From Ridgeia piscesae (Eukaryota > Annelida > Polychaeta > Sabellida > Siboglinidae): DNA of 64,000 bases. The notes under the pieces were generated by a model that was not told the DNA's origin, ran no database searches, and saw only the letters and a program-made list of their open reading frames with translations. Made by a program: the position numbers and the translations under genes. Of this stretch, positions 42,007-57,000 are shown piece by piece. Location: positions 1 through 64,000 of the forward strand of contig JAODUO010001628.1 in assembly GCA_025642075.2 (NCBI GenBank), written 5' to 3'. Within the stretch, counting starts at the first letter, position 1, and the number at the start of each line of letters is the position of its first letter.

Positions 42007-45000
42007 GTAAGTACACGCACACGGTCTCGACTCGGGTTGAACACAAGCACCAGCAGCATGCCTGACCACACCACCCCACGTGACAGTCACACCCCGCGTG
42101 ACAGTCACACCCCACGTGACAGTTACACTCCGTGTGAGTACACACACCTGACAGAGGTGGCTCCCCTTAGAGAGAACATGATCACTCGTCTGAAGCAATC
42201 TCTGGAGCAACAGTTGGACCAGGAGGTTTGTGCGAGGACAACAAGTCCCGGCCTTGCCAGACTGCGCATGACACCAGGTGAGTCACCTCTCTCCCACACA
42301 GACTGGGGGGACAGGGTGGGGCGGGGCGGGATGGGATGAGACAGGGCGGGACATGGTAACTCAAGTAACTATGTCACTGTCTCATGTAGTTACTTGAGCT
42401 ACTATGTCACTGTCTCATGTGGTTACTTGAGCTACAATGTCACTGTCTCATGAGGTTACTTGAGCTATGTCACTGTCTCATGTAGTTACTTGAACTATGT
42501 CACTGTCTCATGTAGTTACTTGAGCTACTATGTCACTGTCTCATGAGGTTACTTGAGCTATGTCACTGTCTCATGTAGTTACTTGAACTATGTCACTGTC
42601 TCATGTAGTTACTTGAGCTACTATGTCACTGTCTCATGAGGTTACTTGAGCTATGTCACTGTCTCATGTAGTTACTTGAGCTACTATGTCACTGTCTCAT
42701 GAGGTTACTTGAGCTATGTCACTGTTTCATATAGTTACTTGAGCTATGTCACTGTCTCATGTAGTTACTTGAGCTACTATGTCACTGTCTCATGTAGTTA
42801 CTTGAGCTACTATGTCACTGTCTCATGTGGTTACTTGAGCTACTATGTCACTGTCTCATGTAGTTACTTGAGCTACTATGTCACTGTCTCATGTGGTTAC
42901 TTGAGCTACAATGTCACTGTCTCATGTAGTTACTTGAGCTACTATGTCACTGTCTCATGTGGTTACTTGAGCTACTATGTCACTGTCTCATGTAGTTACT
43001 TGAACTACTATGTCACTGTCTCATGTGGTTACTTGAGCTACTATGTCACTGTCTCATGTGGTTACTTGAGCTACTATGTCACTGTCTCATGTAGTTACTT
43101 GAACTACTATGTCACTGCCTCATGTGGTTACTTGAGCTACTATGTCACTGTCTCATGTAGTTACTTGAGCTACTATGTCACTGTCTCATGTAGTTACTTG
43201 AGCTACTATGTCACTGTCTCATGTAGTTACTTGAGCTACTATGTCACTGTCTCATGTAGTTACTTGAGCTACTATGTCACTGTCTCATGTAGTTACTTGA
43301 GCTACTATGTCACTGTCTCATGTAGTTACTTGAGCTACTATGTCACTGTCTCATGTAGTTACTTGAGCTACTATGTCACTGTCTCATGTAGTTACTTGAG
43401 CTACTATGTCACTGTCTCATGTAGTTACTTGAGCTACTATGTCACTGTCTCATGTAGTTACTTGAGCTACTATGTCACTGTCTCATGTAGTTACTTGAGC
43501 TACTATGTCACTGTCTCATGTAGTTACTTGAGCTACTATGTCACTGTCTCATGTAGTTACTTGAGCTACTATGTCACTGTCTCATGTAGTTACTTGAGCT
43601 ACTATGTCACTGTCTCATGGTTACTTGGCACTATGTCACTGTCTCATGTAGTTACTTGGCACTATGTCACTGTCTCATGTAGTTACTTGAGCTACTATGT
43701 CACTGTCTCATGTAGTTACTTGAGCTACTATGTCACTGTCTCATGTAGTTACTTGAGCTACTATGTCACTGTCTCATGTAGTTACTTGAGCTACTATGTC
43801 ACTGTCTCATGTAGTTACTTGAGCTACTATGTCACTGTCTCATGTAGTTACTTGAGCTATGTCACTGTCTCATGTAGTTACTTGAGCTACTATGTCACTG
43901 TCTCATGTAGTTACTTGAGCTACTATGTCACTGTCTCATGTAGTTACTTGAGCTACTATGTCACTGTCTCATGTAGTTACTTGAGCTACTATGTCACTGT
44001 CTCATGTAGTTACTTGAGCTACTATGTCACTGTCTCATGTAGTTACTTGACTATGTCACTGTCTCATGTAGTTACTTGAACTATGTCACTGTCTCATGTA
44101 GTTACTTGAGCTACTATGTCACTGTCTCATGTAGTTACTTGAGCTACTATGTCACTGTCTCATGTAGTTACTTGAGCTACTATGTCACTGTCTCATGTAG
44201 TTACTTGAGCTACTATGTCACTGTCTCATGTAGTTACTTGAGCTACTATGTCACTGTCTCATGTAGTTACTTGGCTACTATGTCTCTGTCTCATGTAGTT
44301 ACTTGAGCTACTATGTCACTGTCTCATGTAGTTACTTGAGCTACTATGTCACTGTCTCATGTAGTTACTTGAGCTACTATGTCACTGTCTCATGTAGTTA
44401 CTTGAGCTACTATGTCACTGTCTCATGTAGTTACTTGAGGGTACTATGTCGCTGTCTCATGTAGTTACTTGAGCTACTATGTCACTGTCTCATGTAGTTA
44501 CTTGAGCTACTATGTCACTGTCTCATGTAGTTACTTGAGCTACTATGTCACTGTCTCATGTAGTTACTTGAGCTACTATGTCACTGTCTCATGTAGTTAC
44601 TTGAGCTACTATGTCACTGTCTCATGTAGTTACTTGAGCTACTATGTCACTGTCTCATGTAGTTACTTGACTACATGTCACTGTCTCATGTAGTTACTTG
44701 AGCTACTATGTCACTGTCTCATGTAGTTACTTGGCTACTATGTCACTGTCTCATGTAGTTACTTGAGCTACTATGTCACTGTCTCATGTAGTTACTTGAG
44801 CTACTATGTCACTGTCTCATGTAGTTACTTGAGCTACTATGTCACTGTCTCATGTAGTTACTTGAGCTACTATGTCACTGTCTCATGTAGTTACTTGAGC
44901 TACTATGTCACTGTCTCATGTAGTTACTTGAGCTACTATGTCACTGTCTCATGTAGTTACTTGAGCTACTATGTCACTGTCTCATGTAGTTACTTGAGCT

Positions 45001-48000
45001 ACTATGTCACTGTCTCATGTAGTTACTTGAGCTACTATGTCACTGTCTCATGTAGTTACTTGAGCTACTATGTCACTGTCTCATGTAGTTACTTGAGCTA
45101 CTATGTCACTGTCTCATGTAGTTACTTGAGCTACTATGTCACTGTCTCATGTAGTTACTTGAGCTACTATGTCACTGTCTCATGTAGTTACTTGAGCTAC
45201 TATGTCACTGTCTCATGTAGTTACTTGAGCTACTATGTCACTGTCTCATGTAGTTACTTGAGCTACTATGTCACTGTCTCATGTAGTTACTTGAGCTACT
45301 ATGTCACTGTCTCATGTAGTTACTTGAGCTACTATGTCACTGTCTCATGTAGTTACTTGAGCTACTATGTCACTGTCTCATGTAGTTACTTGAGCTACTA
45401 TGTCACTGTCTCATGTAGTTACTTGAGCTACTATGTCACTGTCTCATGTAGTTACTTGAGCTACTATGTCACTGTCTCATGTAGTTACTTGAGCTACTAT
45501 GTCACTGTCTCATGTAGTTACTTGAGCTACTATGTCACTGTCTCATGTAGTTACTTGAGCTACTATGTCACTGTCTCATGTAGTTACTTGAGCTACTATG
45601 TCACTGTCTCATGTAGTTACTTGAGCTACTATGTCACTGTCTCATGTAGTTACTTGAGCTACTATGTCACTGTCTCATGTAGTTACTTGAGCTACTATGT
45701 CACTGTCTCATGTAGTTACTTGAGCTACTATGTCACTGTCTCATGTGGTTACTTGAGCTACTATGTCACTGTCTCATGTAGTTACTTGAGACTATGTCAC
45801 TGTCTCATGTAGTTACTTGAGCTACTATGTCACTGTCTCATGTAGTTACTTGAGCTACTATGCCACTGTCTCATGTAGTTACTTGAGCTACTATGTCACT
45901 GTCTCATGTAGTTACTTGAGCTACTATGTCATGTCTCATGTGTTACTTGGCTATGTCCTGTCTCATGTAGTTACTTGAGCTACTATGTCACTGTCTCATG
46001 TAGTTACTTGAGCTACTATGTCACTGTCTCATGTAGTTACTTGAGCTACTATGTCACTGTCTCATGTAGTTACTTGAGCTACTATGTCACTGTCTCATGT
46101 AGTTACTTGAGCTACTATGTCACTGTCTCATGTAGTTACTTGAGCTACTATGTCACTGTCTCATGTAGTTACTTGAGCTACTATGTCACTGTCTCATGTA
46201 GTTACTTGAGCTACTATGTCACTGTCTCATGTAGTTACTTGAGCTACTATGTCACTGTCTCATGTAGTTACTTGAGCTACTATGTCACTGTCTCATGTAG
46301 TTACTTGAGCTACTATGTCACTGTCTCATGTAGTTACTTGAGCTACTATGTCACTGTCTCATGTAGTTACTTGAGCTACTATGTCACTGTCTCATGTAGT
46401 TACTTGAGCTACTATGCCCAAATTTTTTGTTTTTCATTTTAGTTTACTTGAGCTACTATGTCGCTGTCTCATGTAGTTACTTGAGCTACTATGTCACTGT
46501 CTCATGTAGTTACTTGAACTATGTCACTGTCTCATGTAGTTACTTGGGCTACTATGTCGCTGTCTCATGTAGTTACTTGAGCTACTATGTCACTGTCTCA
46601 TGTAGTTACTTGAGCTACTATGTCACTGTCTCATGTAGTTACTTGAGCTACTATGTCACTGTCTCATGTAGTTACTTGAGCTACTATGTCACTGTCTCAT
46701 GTAGTTACTTGGGCTACTATGTCGCTGTCTCATGTAGTTACTTGAGCTACTATGTCACTGTCTCATGTAGTTACTTGAACTATGTCACTGTCTCATGTAG
46801 TTACTTGGGCTACTATGTCGCTGTCTCATGTAGTTACTTGAGCTACTATGTCACTGTCTCATGTAGTTACTTGAGCTACTATGTCACTGTCTCATGTAGT
46901 TACTTGAGCTACTATGTCACTGTCTCATGTAGTTACTTGAACTATGTCACTGTCTCATGTAGTTACTTGAGCTACTATGTCACTGTCTCATGTAGTTACT
47001 TGAGCTACTATGTCACTGTCTCATGTAGTTACTTGAGCTACTATGTCACTGTCTCATGTAGTTACTTGAGCTACTATGTCACTGTCTCATAAAGTTTAAC
47101 ATCATAACGATGATGAAAACTTTGATAATTATATTTTGCCAATAATGAAAACTTCATCGTACTACAACACCAACAACTTTAAATCATTGATAAATACAAA
47201 AACAAATAATGTTGGCGTATCGAGTACAAACATTCAGTCTATTAATGCTAAATTAAACAAAATAGAGGTTTTCACACAAGAACTGCGGCTACTTAATTAT
47301 TCTTTCAGTGTTATATGTATTCTGAGCAAGACGACTTATGTAACATTCAATTAGAAGACTATACTTGCATCTCAATGGGCAAGACTAGTAGTACAAAAGG
47401 AGGCTTAATTGTGTACATTCAATCTCAGTATAAATATAAGGTACTGCAAGTAATAAAAAATACAAATTGGGAGGGTCAGTTTATTGAAGTCACAGGAGAC
47501 GGCCTTATCAAACCTGTGATAATTGGTAACATATACAGACCCCCACGAGTCCTAAATTGTGACTACAAACAATTTATTGATGAATTTGCATCAGTATTAT
47601 CACATATTGATTAATAAAAAATCTGAAGTAATCATTGCAGGAGACTTTAATATAAACTTGCTTAAAATCAATGAAAAAGAATATTGTAGCGAATTTTACG
47701 ACACCTTAACAGGATTTAGTTTCTTTCCCAAAATAACATTCCCAACAAGATTTTCTTCCCTGAATGGCACTCTGATTGACTTGTTTTGCAAAATTAATGC
47801 TAGAATCAACAGCAGATATCCTAATCAAACAATTCTCAGATCACCACCCATATTTCATATTTATTGACAATGCTCCAGTCCAAAAATGTCCTCCCAAATT
47901 AATCAAAATACATATACAGAATGAAATAGCTATGTGGAACTTTGCCTCTGAAATAACCAACTCAAATATAATGGAGAAATTTGTCAAAACCAGTTTGTCT

Positions 48001-51000
48001 GATCCTAATAAAAATTAAAAAATAATTACTGAGGTACCGGGTACTTGGAAAGGCAAACTGTTAAAACATGCCATACAAATTAGTCAAGTTTAAGAAACAT
48101 AAACATAAATATTCGCAATGGATAACAAATGGTATACTTAAATCTATAAAATACAGAGACAACCTACATAATCAACTTAAACGTTTAAATCCAACATCTA
48201 TCGAACATGTTATAAAAAGGGAATGGAAGGGACCGTGTAATTGCCATGGGACAGTATTATTGTTAAGGGACCATGCTACTGTATGGGACAGTATTATTGT
48301 TAAGGGACCATGCTACTGTATGGGACAGTATTATTGTTAAGGGACCATGCTACTGTATTTGGACAGTATTATTGTTAAAGGACCGTGCTACTGTATGGGA
48401 CAGTATTATTGTTAAGGACCATGCTACTGTATTTGGACAGTATTATTGTGAAGGGACCATGCTACTGTATGGGACATTATTATTGTTAAGGGACCATGCT
48501 ACTGTATTTGGACAGTATTATTGTTAAAGGACCGTGCTACTGTATGGGACAGTATTATTGTGAAGGGACCATGCTACTGTATGGGACATTATTATTGATA
48601 AGGGACCATGCTACTGTATTTGGACAGTATTATTGTTAAAGGACCGTGCTACTGTATGGGACAGTATTATTGTGAAGGGACCATGCTACTGTATGAGACA
48701 TTATTATTGTTAAGGGACCATGCTACTGTATGGGACATTATTATTGTTAAGGGATCATGCTACTGTATGGACAGTATTATTGTTAAGGGACTATGCTACT
48801 GTTAAGGGGTCATACTATTGCTAAGGGACCATGTTTTTGTTAAGGGACCATGTTTATGTTACGGGACCATGTTTTTGTTAAGGGACCATGTTTTTGTTAC
48901 GGGACCATGTTTTTGTTAAGGGACCATGTTTTAGTTAAGGGACCAAGTTTTTTTTAAGGGACCATGTTTTTGTTAAGGGACCATGTTTTTGTTAAGGGAC
49001 CATGTTTATGTTAAGGGACCATGTTTATGTTAAGGGGCCATGTTTTTGTTAAGGGACCATGTTTTTGTTAAGGGACCATGTTTTTGTTAAGGGACCATGT
49101 TTTTGTTAAGGGACCATGTTTTTGTTAAGGGACCAGGTTTTTGTTAAGGGACCATGTTTTTGTTAAGGGACCAGGTTTTTGTTAAGGGACCATGTTTTTG
49201 TTAAGGGACCATGTTTTTGTTAAGGGACCATGTTTTTGTTAAGGGACCATGTTTTTGTTAAGGGACCATGTTTTTGTTAAGGGACCATGTTTTTGTTAAG
49301 GGACCAGGTTTTTGTTAAGGGACCATGTTTATGTTAAGGGACCATGTTTTTGTTAAGGGACCATGTTTTTGTTAAGGGACCAGGTTTTTGTTAAGGGACC
49401 ATGTTTATGTTAAGGGACCAGGTTTTTGTTAAGGGACCGTGTTTATGTTAAGGGACCGTGTTTATGTTAAGGGACCATGTTTTTGTTAAGGGACCGTGTT
49501 TATGTTAAGGGACCGTGCTGAAAGAGAAGCAGCACCAGCTGACACGCCTGCACCAGGCAGCCAAGAGTCGCAGTGACCAACTGACCGTTGGTGGCGGAGT
49601 CTCCATCTGGCCAGAGATGGACAACATGCGGCTATCAAGACGCGACGTTATCAGCCTCATTCTCACTTGCTGTGGGCTCGTTGTCATGACAACGCTAACC
49701 TTCATGAAGATACATGGTCAGTTGACAAGTGTGCAATGCTGGTGTGTATTGGTGACACCAACACTCCCAGTGACAATAGATTGGTGACACCAACACTCCC
49801 AGTGACAAATATTGGTGACACCAACACTCCCAGTGACAATAGATTGGTGACACCAACACTCCCAGTGACAATATTGGTGACACCAACACTCCCAGTGACA
49901 ATAGATTGGTGACACCAACACTCCCAGTGACAATAGATTGGTGACACCAAAACTCCCAGTGACAATATATTGGTGACACCAACACTCCCAGTGACAATAT
50001 ATTGGTGACACCAACACTCACAGTGACAATATATTGGTGACACCAACACTCCCAGAGACTGTATATTGGTGACACCAACACTCCGATTGCCAAAGCCGGG
50101 AAAATTGTCCTGGCACTTAACCAATTAGCACTCAGGTCGGGCATTGACGGTCACCCCGAATCTCCTCAGGTCGGCCATAGCCGGTCAGCGAATACTGCAC
50201 AGTGTTTGAATTCGGTTTACGTGGTTGCATCTGGTGATTAAGAGACACAATAAATACGACACCTATCTAGACATGTAACATTAAATTGTGACTATTTTGG
50301 ATACTTCTGTTCTTTAAAATATTTACCGCGCTTTCGACATTTAACAGCAATAGTTTTTGTTTTTGGACATTTAAAAATTTCCTTCAGCCAGGAGGTTGGC
50401 CACATACTAAAATGTGTAACATATTATAACAAGTTATATACCCGTGTGTAGATAATGTAATGTTCTTTTAAATAAACCCAACTTGTATCGAATATATTCG
50501 AAATGTCATATTATCAGTCAAGAAATGGTCAACATATTTTAAAGTTACAGCAACAGTTTTGACACCACTGTGTAGGTACTTTTATTATCTACAACATGCA
50601 TACAACATGCAATTGCAAGAATTGAATAATAAAGGCGCTAGAGCAAAGACAATGATGCAAGCAATACTTTTAAACATCTACCAGTAGGTCAAATATTTGA
50701 GTAGACACAGGTTCACATTAAAATCGGCTGAGTGCTAATGGGTTAACAAAAATCCTCATATATTTTCAGGATTTCATTTACATTTATGCATTTACCTCTA
50801 TATCTATAATATTGTATCATTTGTGTGCACCGTGCCTTGGTGTCACTAGTAAATAAAAATACTATAATTTTCCATGCTCCTAAAATATTTGTATTGATAA
50901 TTTCAGGAAAGTTATTGGAGAATCTGGTCTACCATTTCAAAGTTGTGTCGTTGTTTCACTTGCAACATCCACTGACGATTGAAGGCGACAATGAGACGTT

Positions 51001-54000
51001 TACTGCCAGCGTACTCAAGTGGCATACAGACTTCACCAGCATCATTGTAAGGAGAGGGAGGGAGAGAGGCAGGGAGGCAGGGAGGCAGGGAGGCATGGAG
51101 GGAGGGAGTTCAATATTACTCTCCTTTCGAGGTGCAGTGTCCCCCAGTAGTAGATTACAGCTGTAATCTTAAGTATTTTTTTTAAGTTGATATATTTCAA
51201 GTGCATTGCCACTGATTATAATGACATTGTACTGTAATGTCCTTGGTGAGACAACATCATTTCACTGTGGCATCTCCCTAATACAACCTGTGGTACTTTT
51301 ATGGCATCTTCCTAATACAACCTGTGGTACTTCTATGGCACCTTCATAATACAACCTATGGTACTTCTATGGCATCTTCCTAATACAACCTGTGGTACTT
51401 CTATGGCATCTTTCTAATACAACCTGTGGTACTTCTATGGCATCTTCCTAATACAACCTGTGGTACTTCTAAGGCATCTTTCTAATACAACCTGTGGTAC
51501 TTCTAAGGCATCTTTCTAATACAACCTGTGGTACTTCTATGGCATCTTTCTAATTCAACCTGTGGTACTTCTAAGGCATCTTTCTAATACAACCTGTGGT
51601 ACTTCTATGGCATCTTTCTAATACAACCTGTGGTACTTCTATGGCACCTTTCTAATACAACCTGTGGTACTTTTATGGCACCTTCAAAATACAACCTGTG
51701 ATACTTCTATGGCATCTTTCTAATACAACCTGTGGTACTTCTATGGCATCTTTCTAATACAACCTGTGGTACTTCTATGGATCTTCTAATACAACCTGTG
51801 GTACTTCATGGCATCTTCATAATATAACCTGTGGTACTTCTATGGCATCTTTCTAATACAACCTGTGGTACTTCTATGGCATCTTCATAATATAACCTGT
51901 GGTACTTCTATGGCATCTTCATAATACAACCTGTGGTACTTCTATGGCATCTTCCTAATATAACCTGTGGTACTTCTATGGCATCTTTCTAATACAACCT
52001 GTGGTACTTCTATGGCATCTTCATAATATAACCTGTGGTACTTCTAAGGCATCTTTCTAATACAACCTGTGGTACTTCTATGGCATCTTCCTAATACAAC
52101 CTGTGGTACTTCTATGGCATCTTCATAATATAATCTGTGGTACTTCTATGGCATCTTTCTAATACAACCTGTGGTACTTATGGCACCTTCAAAATACAAC
52201 CTGTGGTACTTCTATGGCATCTTTCTAATACAACCTGTGGTACTTCTATGGCATCTTTCTAATACAACCTGTGGTACTTCTATGGCATCTTTCTAATACA
52301 ACCTGTGGTACTTCTATGGAATCTTCATAATACAACCTGTGGTACTTCTATGGAATCTTCATAATACAACCTGTGGTACTTCAATGGCATCTTCATAATA
52401 TAACCTGTGGTACTTCTATGGCATCTTTCTAATACAACCTGTGGTACTTCTATGGCACCTTCAAAATACAACCTGTGGTACTTCTATGGCATCTTTCTAA
52501 TACAACCTGTGGTACTTCTATGGCATCTTTCTAATACAACATGTGGTACTTCTATGGAATCTTCATAATACAACCTGTGGTACTTCTATGGCATCTTTCT
52601 AATACAACCTGTGGTACTTCTATGGAATCTTCATAATACAACCTGTGGTACTTCTATGGAATCTTCATAATACAACCTGTGGTACTTCAATGGCATCTTC
52701 ATAATATAACCTGTGGTACTTCTATGGCATCTTTCTAATACAACCTGTGGTACTTCTATGGCACCTTCAAAATACAACCTGTGGTACTTCTATGGCATCT
52801 TTCTAATACAACCTGTGGTACTTCTATGGCATCTTTCTAATACAACATGTGGTACTTCTATGGAATCTTCATAATACAACCTGTGGTACTTCTATGGCAT
52901 CTTTCTAATACAACCTGTGGTACTTCTATGGAATCTTCATAATACAACCTGTGGTACTTCTATGGAATCTTCATAATACAACCTGTGGTACTTCAATGGC
53001 ATCTTCATAATATAACCTGTGGTACTTCTATGGCATCTTTCTAATACAACCTGTGGTACTTCTATGGCACCTTCAAAATACAACCTGTGGTACTTCTATG
53101 GCATCTTTCTAATACAACCTGTGGTACTTCTATGGCATCTTTCTAATACAACATGTGGTACTTCTATGGAATCTTCATAATACAACCTGTGGTACTTCTA
53201 TGGCATCTTTCTAATACAACCTGTGGTACTTCTATGGAATCTTCATAATATAACCTGTGGTACTTCTACATCTTCATAATACAACCTGTGGTGCTTCTAC
53301 GACATCTTCATAATACAACCTGTGGTACTTCTATGGAATCTTCATAATACAACCTGTGGTACTTCTATGGCATCTTCATAATACAACCTGTGGTACTTCT
53401 ATGGCATCTTTCTAATACAACCTGTGGTACTTCTATGGCATCTTTCTAATACAACCTGTGGTACTTCTATGGAATCTTCATAATACAACCTGTGGTACTT
53501 CTATGGCATCTTCATAATACAACCTGTGGTACTTCTATGGCATCTTTCTAATACAACCTGTGGTACTTCTATGGCATCTTTCTAATACAACCTGTGGTAC
53601 TTCTATGGCATCTTTCTAATACAACCTGTGGTACTTCTATGGAATCTTCATAATATAACCTGTGGTACTTCTACGACATCTTCATAATACAACCTGTGGT
53701 GCTTCTACGACATCTTCATAATACAACCTGTGGTACTTCTATGGAATCTTCATAATACAACCTGTGGTACTTCTACGGCATCTTTCTAATACAACCTTTG
53801 GAACTTTTATGGCATCTTTCTAATACAACCTTTGGAACTTTTATGGCATCTTCATAATACAACGGTACGTTACTGCAAGACAAATGTTGTTTATTCCAAA
53901 TAAAATGTGCTGATGAAGAATAAAAAGTAGTGATTATACCCATTATGCACCCCCCCATTGGTTTACACAGTGCACCTGTTCCTATCATACCTAGAATGAC

Positions 54001-57000
54001 GTGCATGTGACGTTTGACGTGACAGCCCTTTGGCCAACACTCACCTACCAGTTGTCTGTGTGTGTGTACGTGGCTGGCATCTCCACCCTCATGTACTACC
54101 TCACTGACAACATCTTCACTCGCAGCAAGCTCACGCCACGACGCATCAAGATATGGTGAGTGGTTCGACCTGACAGTGTCACATATAGGACAGTGTCACA
54201 CACAAGACAGGGTCACACACAGGAGAGTGTCACACACAGGACAGTGTCACACATAGGACAGGGTCACACACATGATAATGTCACACATATGACAGTGTCA
54301 CACTTAAGACAATGCCACACAAGACAGGGTCACATATAGGACAATGTCACACACAGGACAGTGTCACACACAGGACAGTGTCACACACAGGGCAGTGTCA
54401 CCCACAAGACAGGGTCACACATAGGACAGGGTCACACACATGATAATGTCACACATATGACAGTGTCACACTTAAGACAATGCCACACAAGACAGGGTCA
54501 CATATAGGACAATGTCACACACATGATAATGTCACACATAGGACAGTGTCACACTTAGGACAATGCCACACATAGGACAGTGTTACACCAAAGTCAGTGT
54601 CACACACAAAACAGGGTCACACGTAGGATAATGTTACACACATGACAATGTCACACACAAGACAGACTCACAAACATGGCAGTGTCACTATAGGACAGTG
54701 TCACACGTAGGACAGTGTCAAACATGGCATAGGACAGCGTCACACATAAGTAGTGTAGGCGCTAGGCACATTAGTTTAATGTACAAAATAAAACTATTCT
54801 TTTCCCTAACATTCAGTTGTATATTTTTATATTGTCATTATATTTACTGTGGTCTGTTAATACCAATTGTTTTGAATTTATAGCATCTTCCATCTAAAAT
54901 GTTGATGATTGTAATAGTGTGTGTATGTTGCAGGGTCTCTCTGCTCGTTGTACTTGGTCTGTGGACCACGATGGTCCTCTACCTGTTGGTTCAAGCACAG
55001 CGGCTGGAAGAACGCATTGAAGTCACAGTGCATGCCTTTAGCCACCACTTGGTACGTCGCTACAGGGTGGGACTCTGTCTGGCTGTAGGCTGACTTGGTG
55101 TACTTGACACTTTGTCTTGCTGTAGGCTGACTTGGTGTACTTGACACTTTGTCTTGCTGTAGGCTGACTTAATGTACTTGACACTTTGTCTTGTTGTAGG
55201 CTGACTTGGTGTACTTGACACTTTGTCTTGTTGTAGGCTGACTTAATGTACTTGACACTTTGTCTTGCTGTAGGCTGACTTGGTGTACTTGAGACTCTGT
55301 CTTGTTGTAGGCTGACTTGGTGTACTTGACACTTTGTCTTGTTGTAGGCTGACTTAATGTACTTGACACTTTGTCTTGTTGTAGGCTGACTTGGTGTACT
55401 TGACACTTTGTCTTGTTGTAGGCTGACTTAATGTACTTGACACTTTGTCTTGCTGTAGGCTGACTTGGTGTACTTGAGACTCTTTCTTGTTGTAGGCTGA
55501 CTTGGTGTACTTGACACTTTGTCTTGTTGTAGGCTGACTTAATGTACTTGACACTTTGTCTTGTTGTAGGCTGACTTGGTGTACTTGACACTTTGTCTTG
55601 TTGTAGGCTGACTTGGTGTACTTGACACTTTGTCTTGTTGTAGGCTGACTTAATGTACTTGACACTTTGTCTTGTTGTAGGCTGACTTGGTGTACTTGAC
55701 ACTTTGTCTTGTTGTAGGCTGACTTAATGTACTTGACACTTTGTCTTGTTGTAGGCTGACTTAATGTACTTGACACTTTGTCTTGTTGTAGGCTGACTTA
55801 ATGTACTTGACACTTTGTCTTGTTGTAGGCTGACTTGGTGTACTTGACACTTTGTCTTGTTGTAGGCTGACTTAATGTACTTGACACTTTGTCTTGTTGT
55901 AGGCTGACTTAATGTACTTGACACTTTGTCTTGTTGTAGGCTGACTTGGTGTACTTGACACTTTGTCTTGTTGTAGGCTGACTTGGTGTACTTGACACTT
56001 TGTCTTGCTGTAGGCTGACTTGGTGTACTTGACACTTTGTCTTGTTGTAGGCTGACTTAATGTACTTGACACTTTGTCTTGTTGTAGGCTGACTTGGTGT
56101 ACTTGACACTTTGTCTTGCTGTAGGCTGACTTGGTGTACTTGACACTTTGTCTTGCTGTAGGCTGACTTGGTGTACTTGAGACTCTGTCTTGTTGTAGGC
56201 TGACTTGGTGTACTTGACACTTTGTCTTGTTGTAGGCTGACTTAATGTACTTGACACTTTGTCTTGTTGTAGGCTGACTTAATGTACTTGACACTTTGTC
56301 TTGTTGTAGGCTGACTTGGTGTACTTGACACTTTGTCTTGTTGTAGGCTGACTTAATGTACTTGACACTTTGTCTTGTTGTAGGCTGACTTGGTGTACTT
56401 GACACTTTGTCTTGTTGTAGGCTGACTTAATGTACTTGACACTTTGTCTTGTTGTAGGCTGACTTAATGTACTTGACACTTTGTCTTGTTGTAGGCTGAC
56501 TTGGTGTACTTGACACTTTGTCTTGCTGTAGGCTGACTTGGTGTACTTGACACTTTGTCTTGTTGTAGGCTGACTTAATGTACTTGACACTTTGTCTTGT
56601 TGTAGGCTGACTTAATGTACTTGACACTTTGTCTTGCTGTAGGCTGACTTAATGTACTTGACACTTTGTCTTGTTGTAGGCTGACTTGGTGTACTTGACA
56701 CTTTGTCTTGTTGTAGGCTGACTTAATGTACTTGACACTTTGTCTTGTTGTAGGCTGACTTGGTGTACTTGACACTTTGTCTTGTTGTAGGCTGACTTAA
56801 TGTACTTGACACTTTGTCTTGCTGTAGGCTGACTTGGTGTACTTGACACTCTGTCTTGTTGTAGGCTGACTTGGTGTACTTGACACTTTGTCTTGTTGTA
56901 GGCTGACTTAATGTACTTGACACTTTGTCTTGTTGTAGGCTGACTTGGTGTACTTGACACTTTGTCTTGTTGTAGGCTGACTTAATGTACTTGACACTTT

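Noticed and set aside
42709..46442. Long frames reading YYVTVSCSYLS over and over
   Set aside because: A product of the 33-bp repeat inside an intron whose flanking exons join in phase without it.
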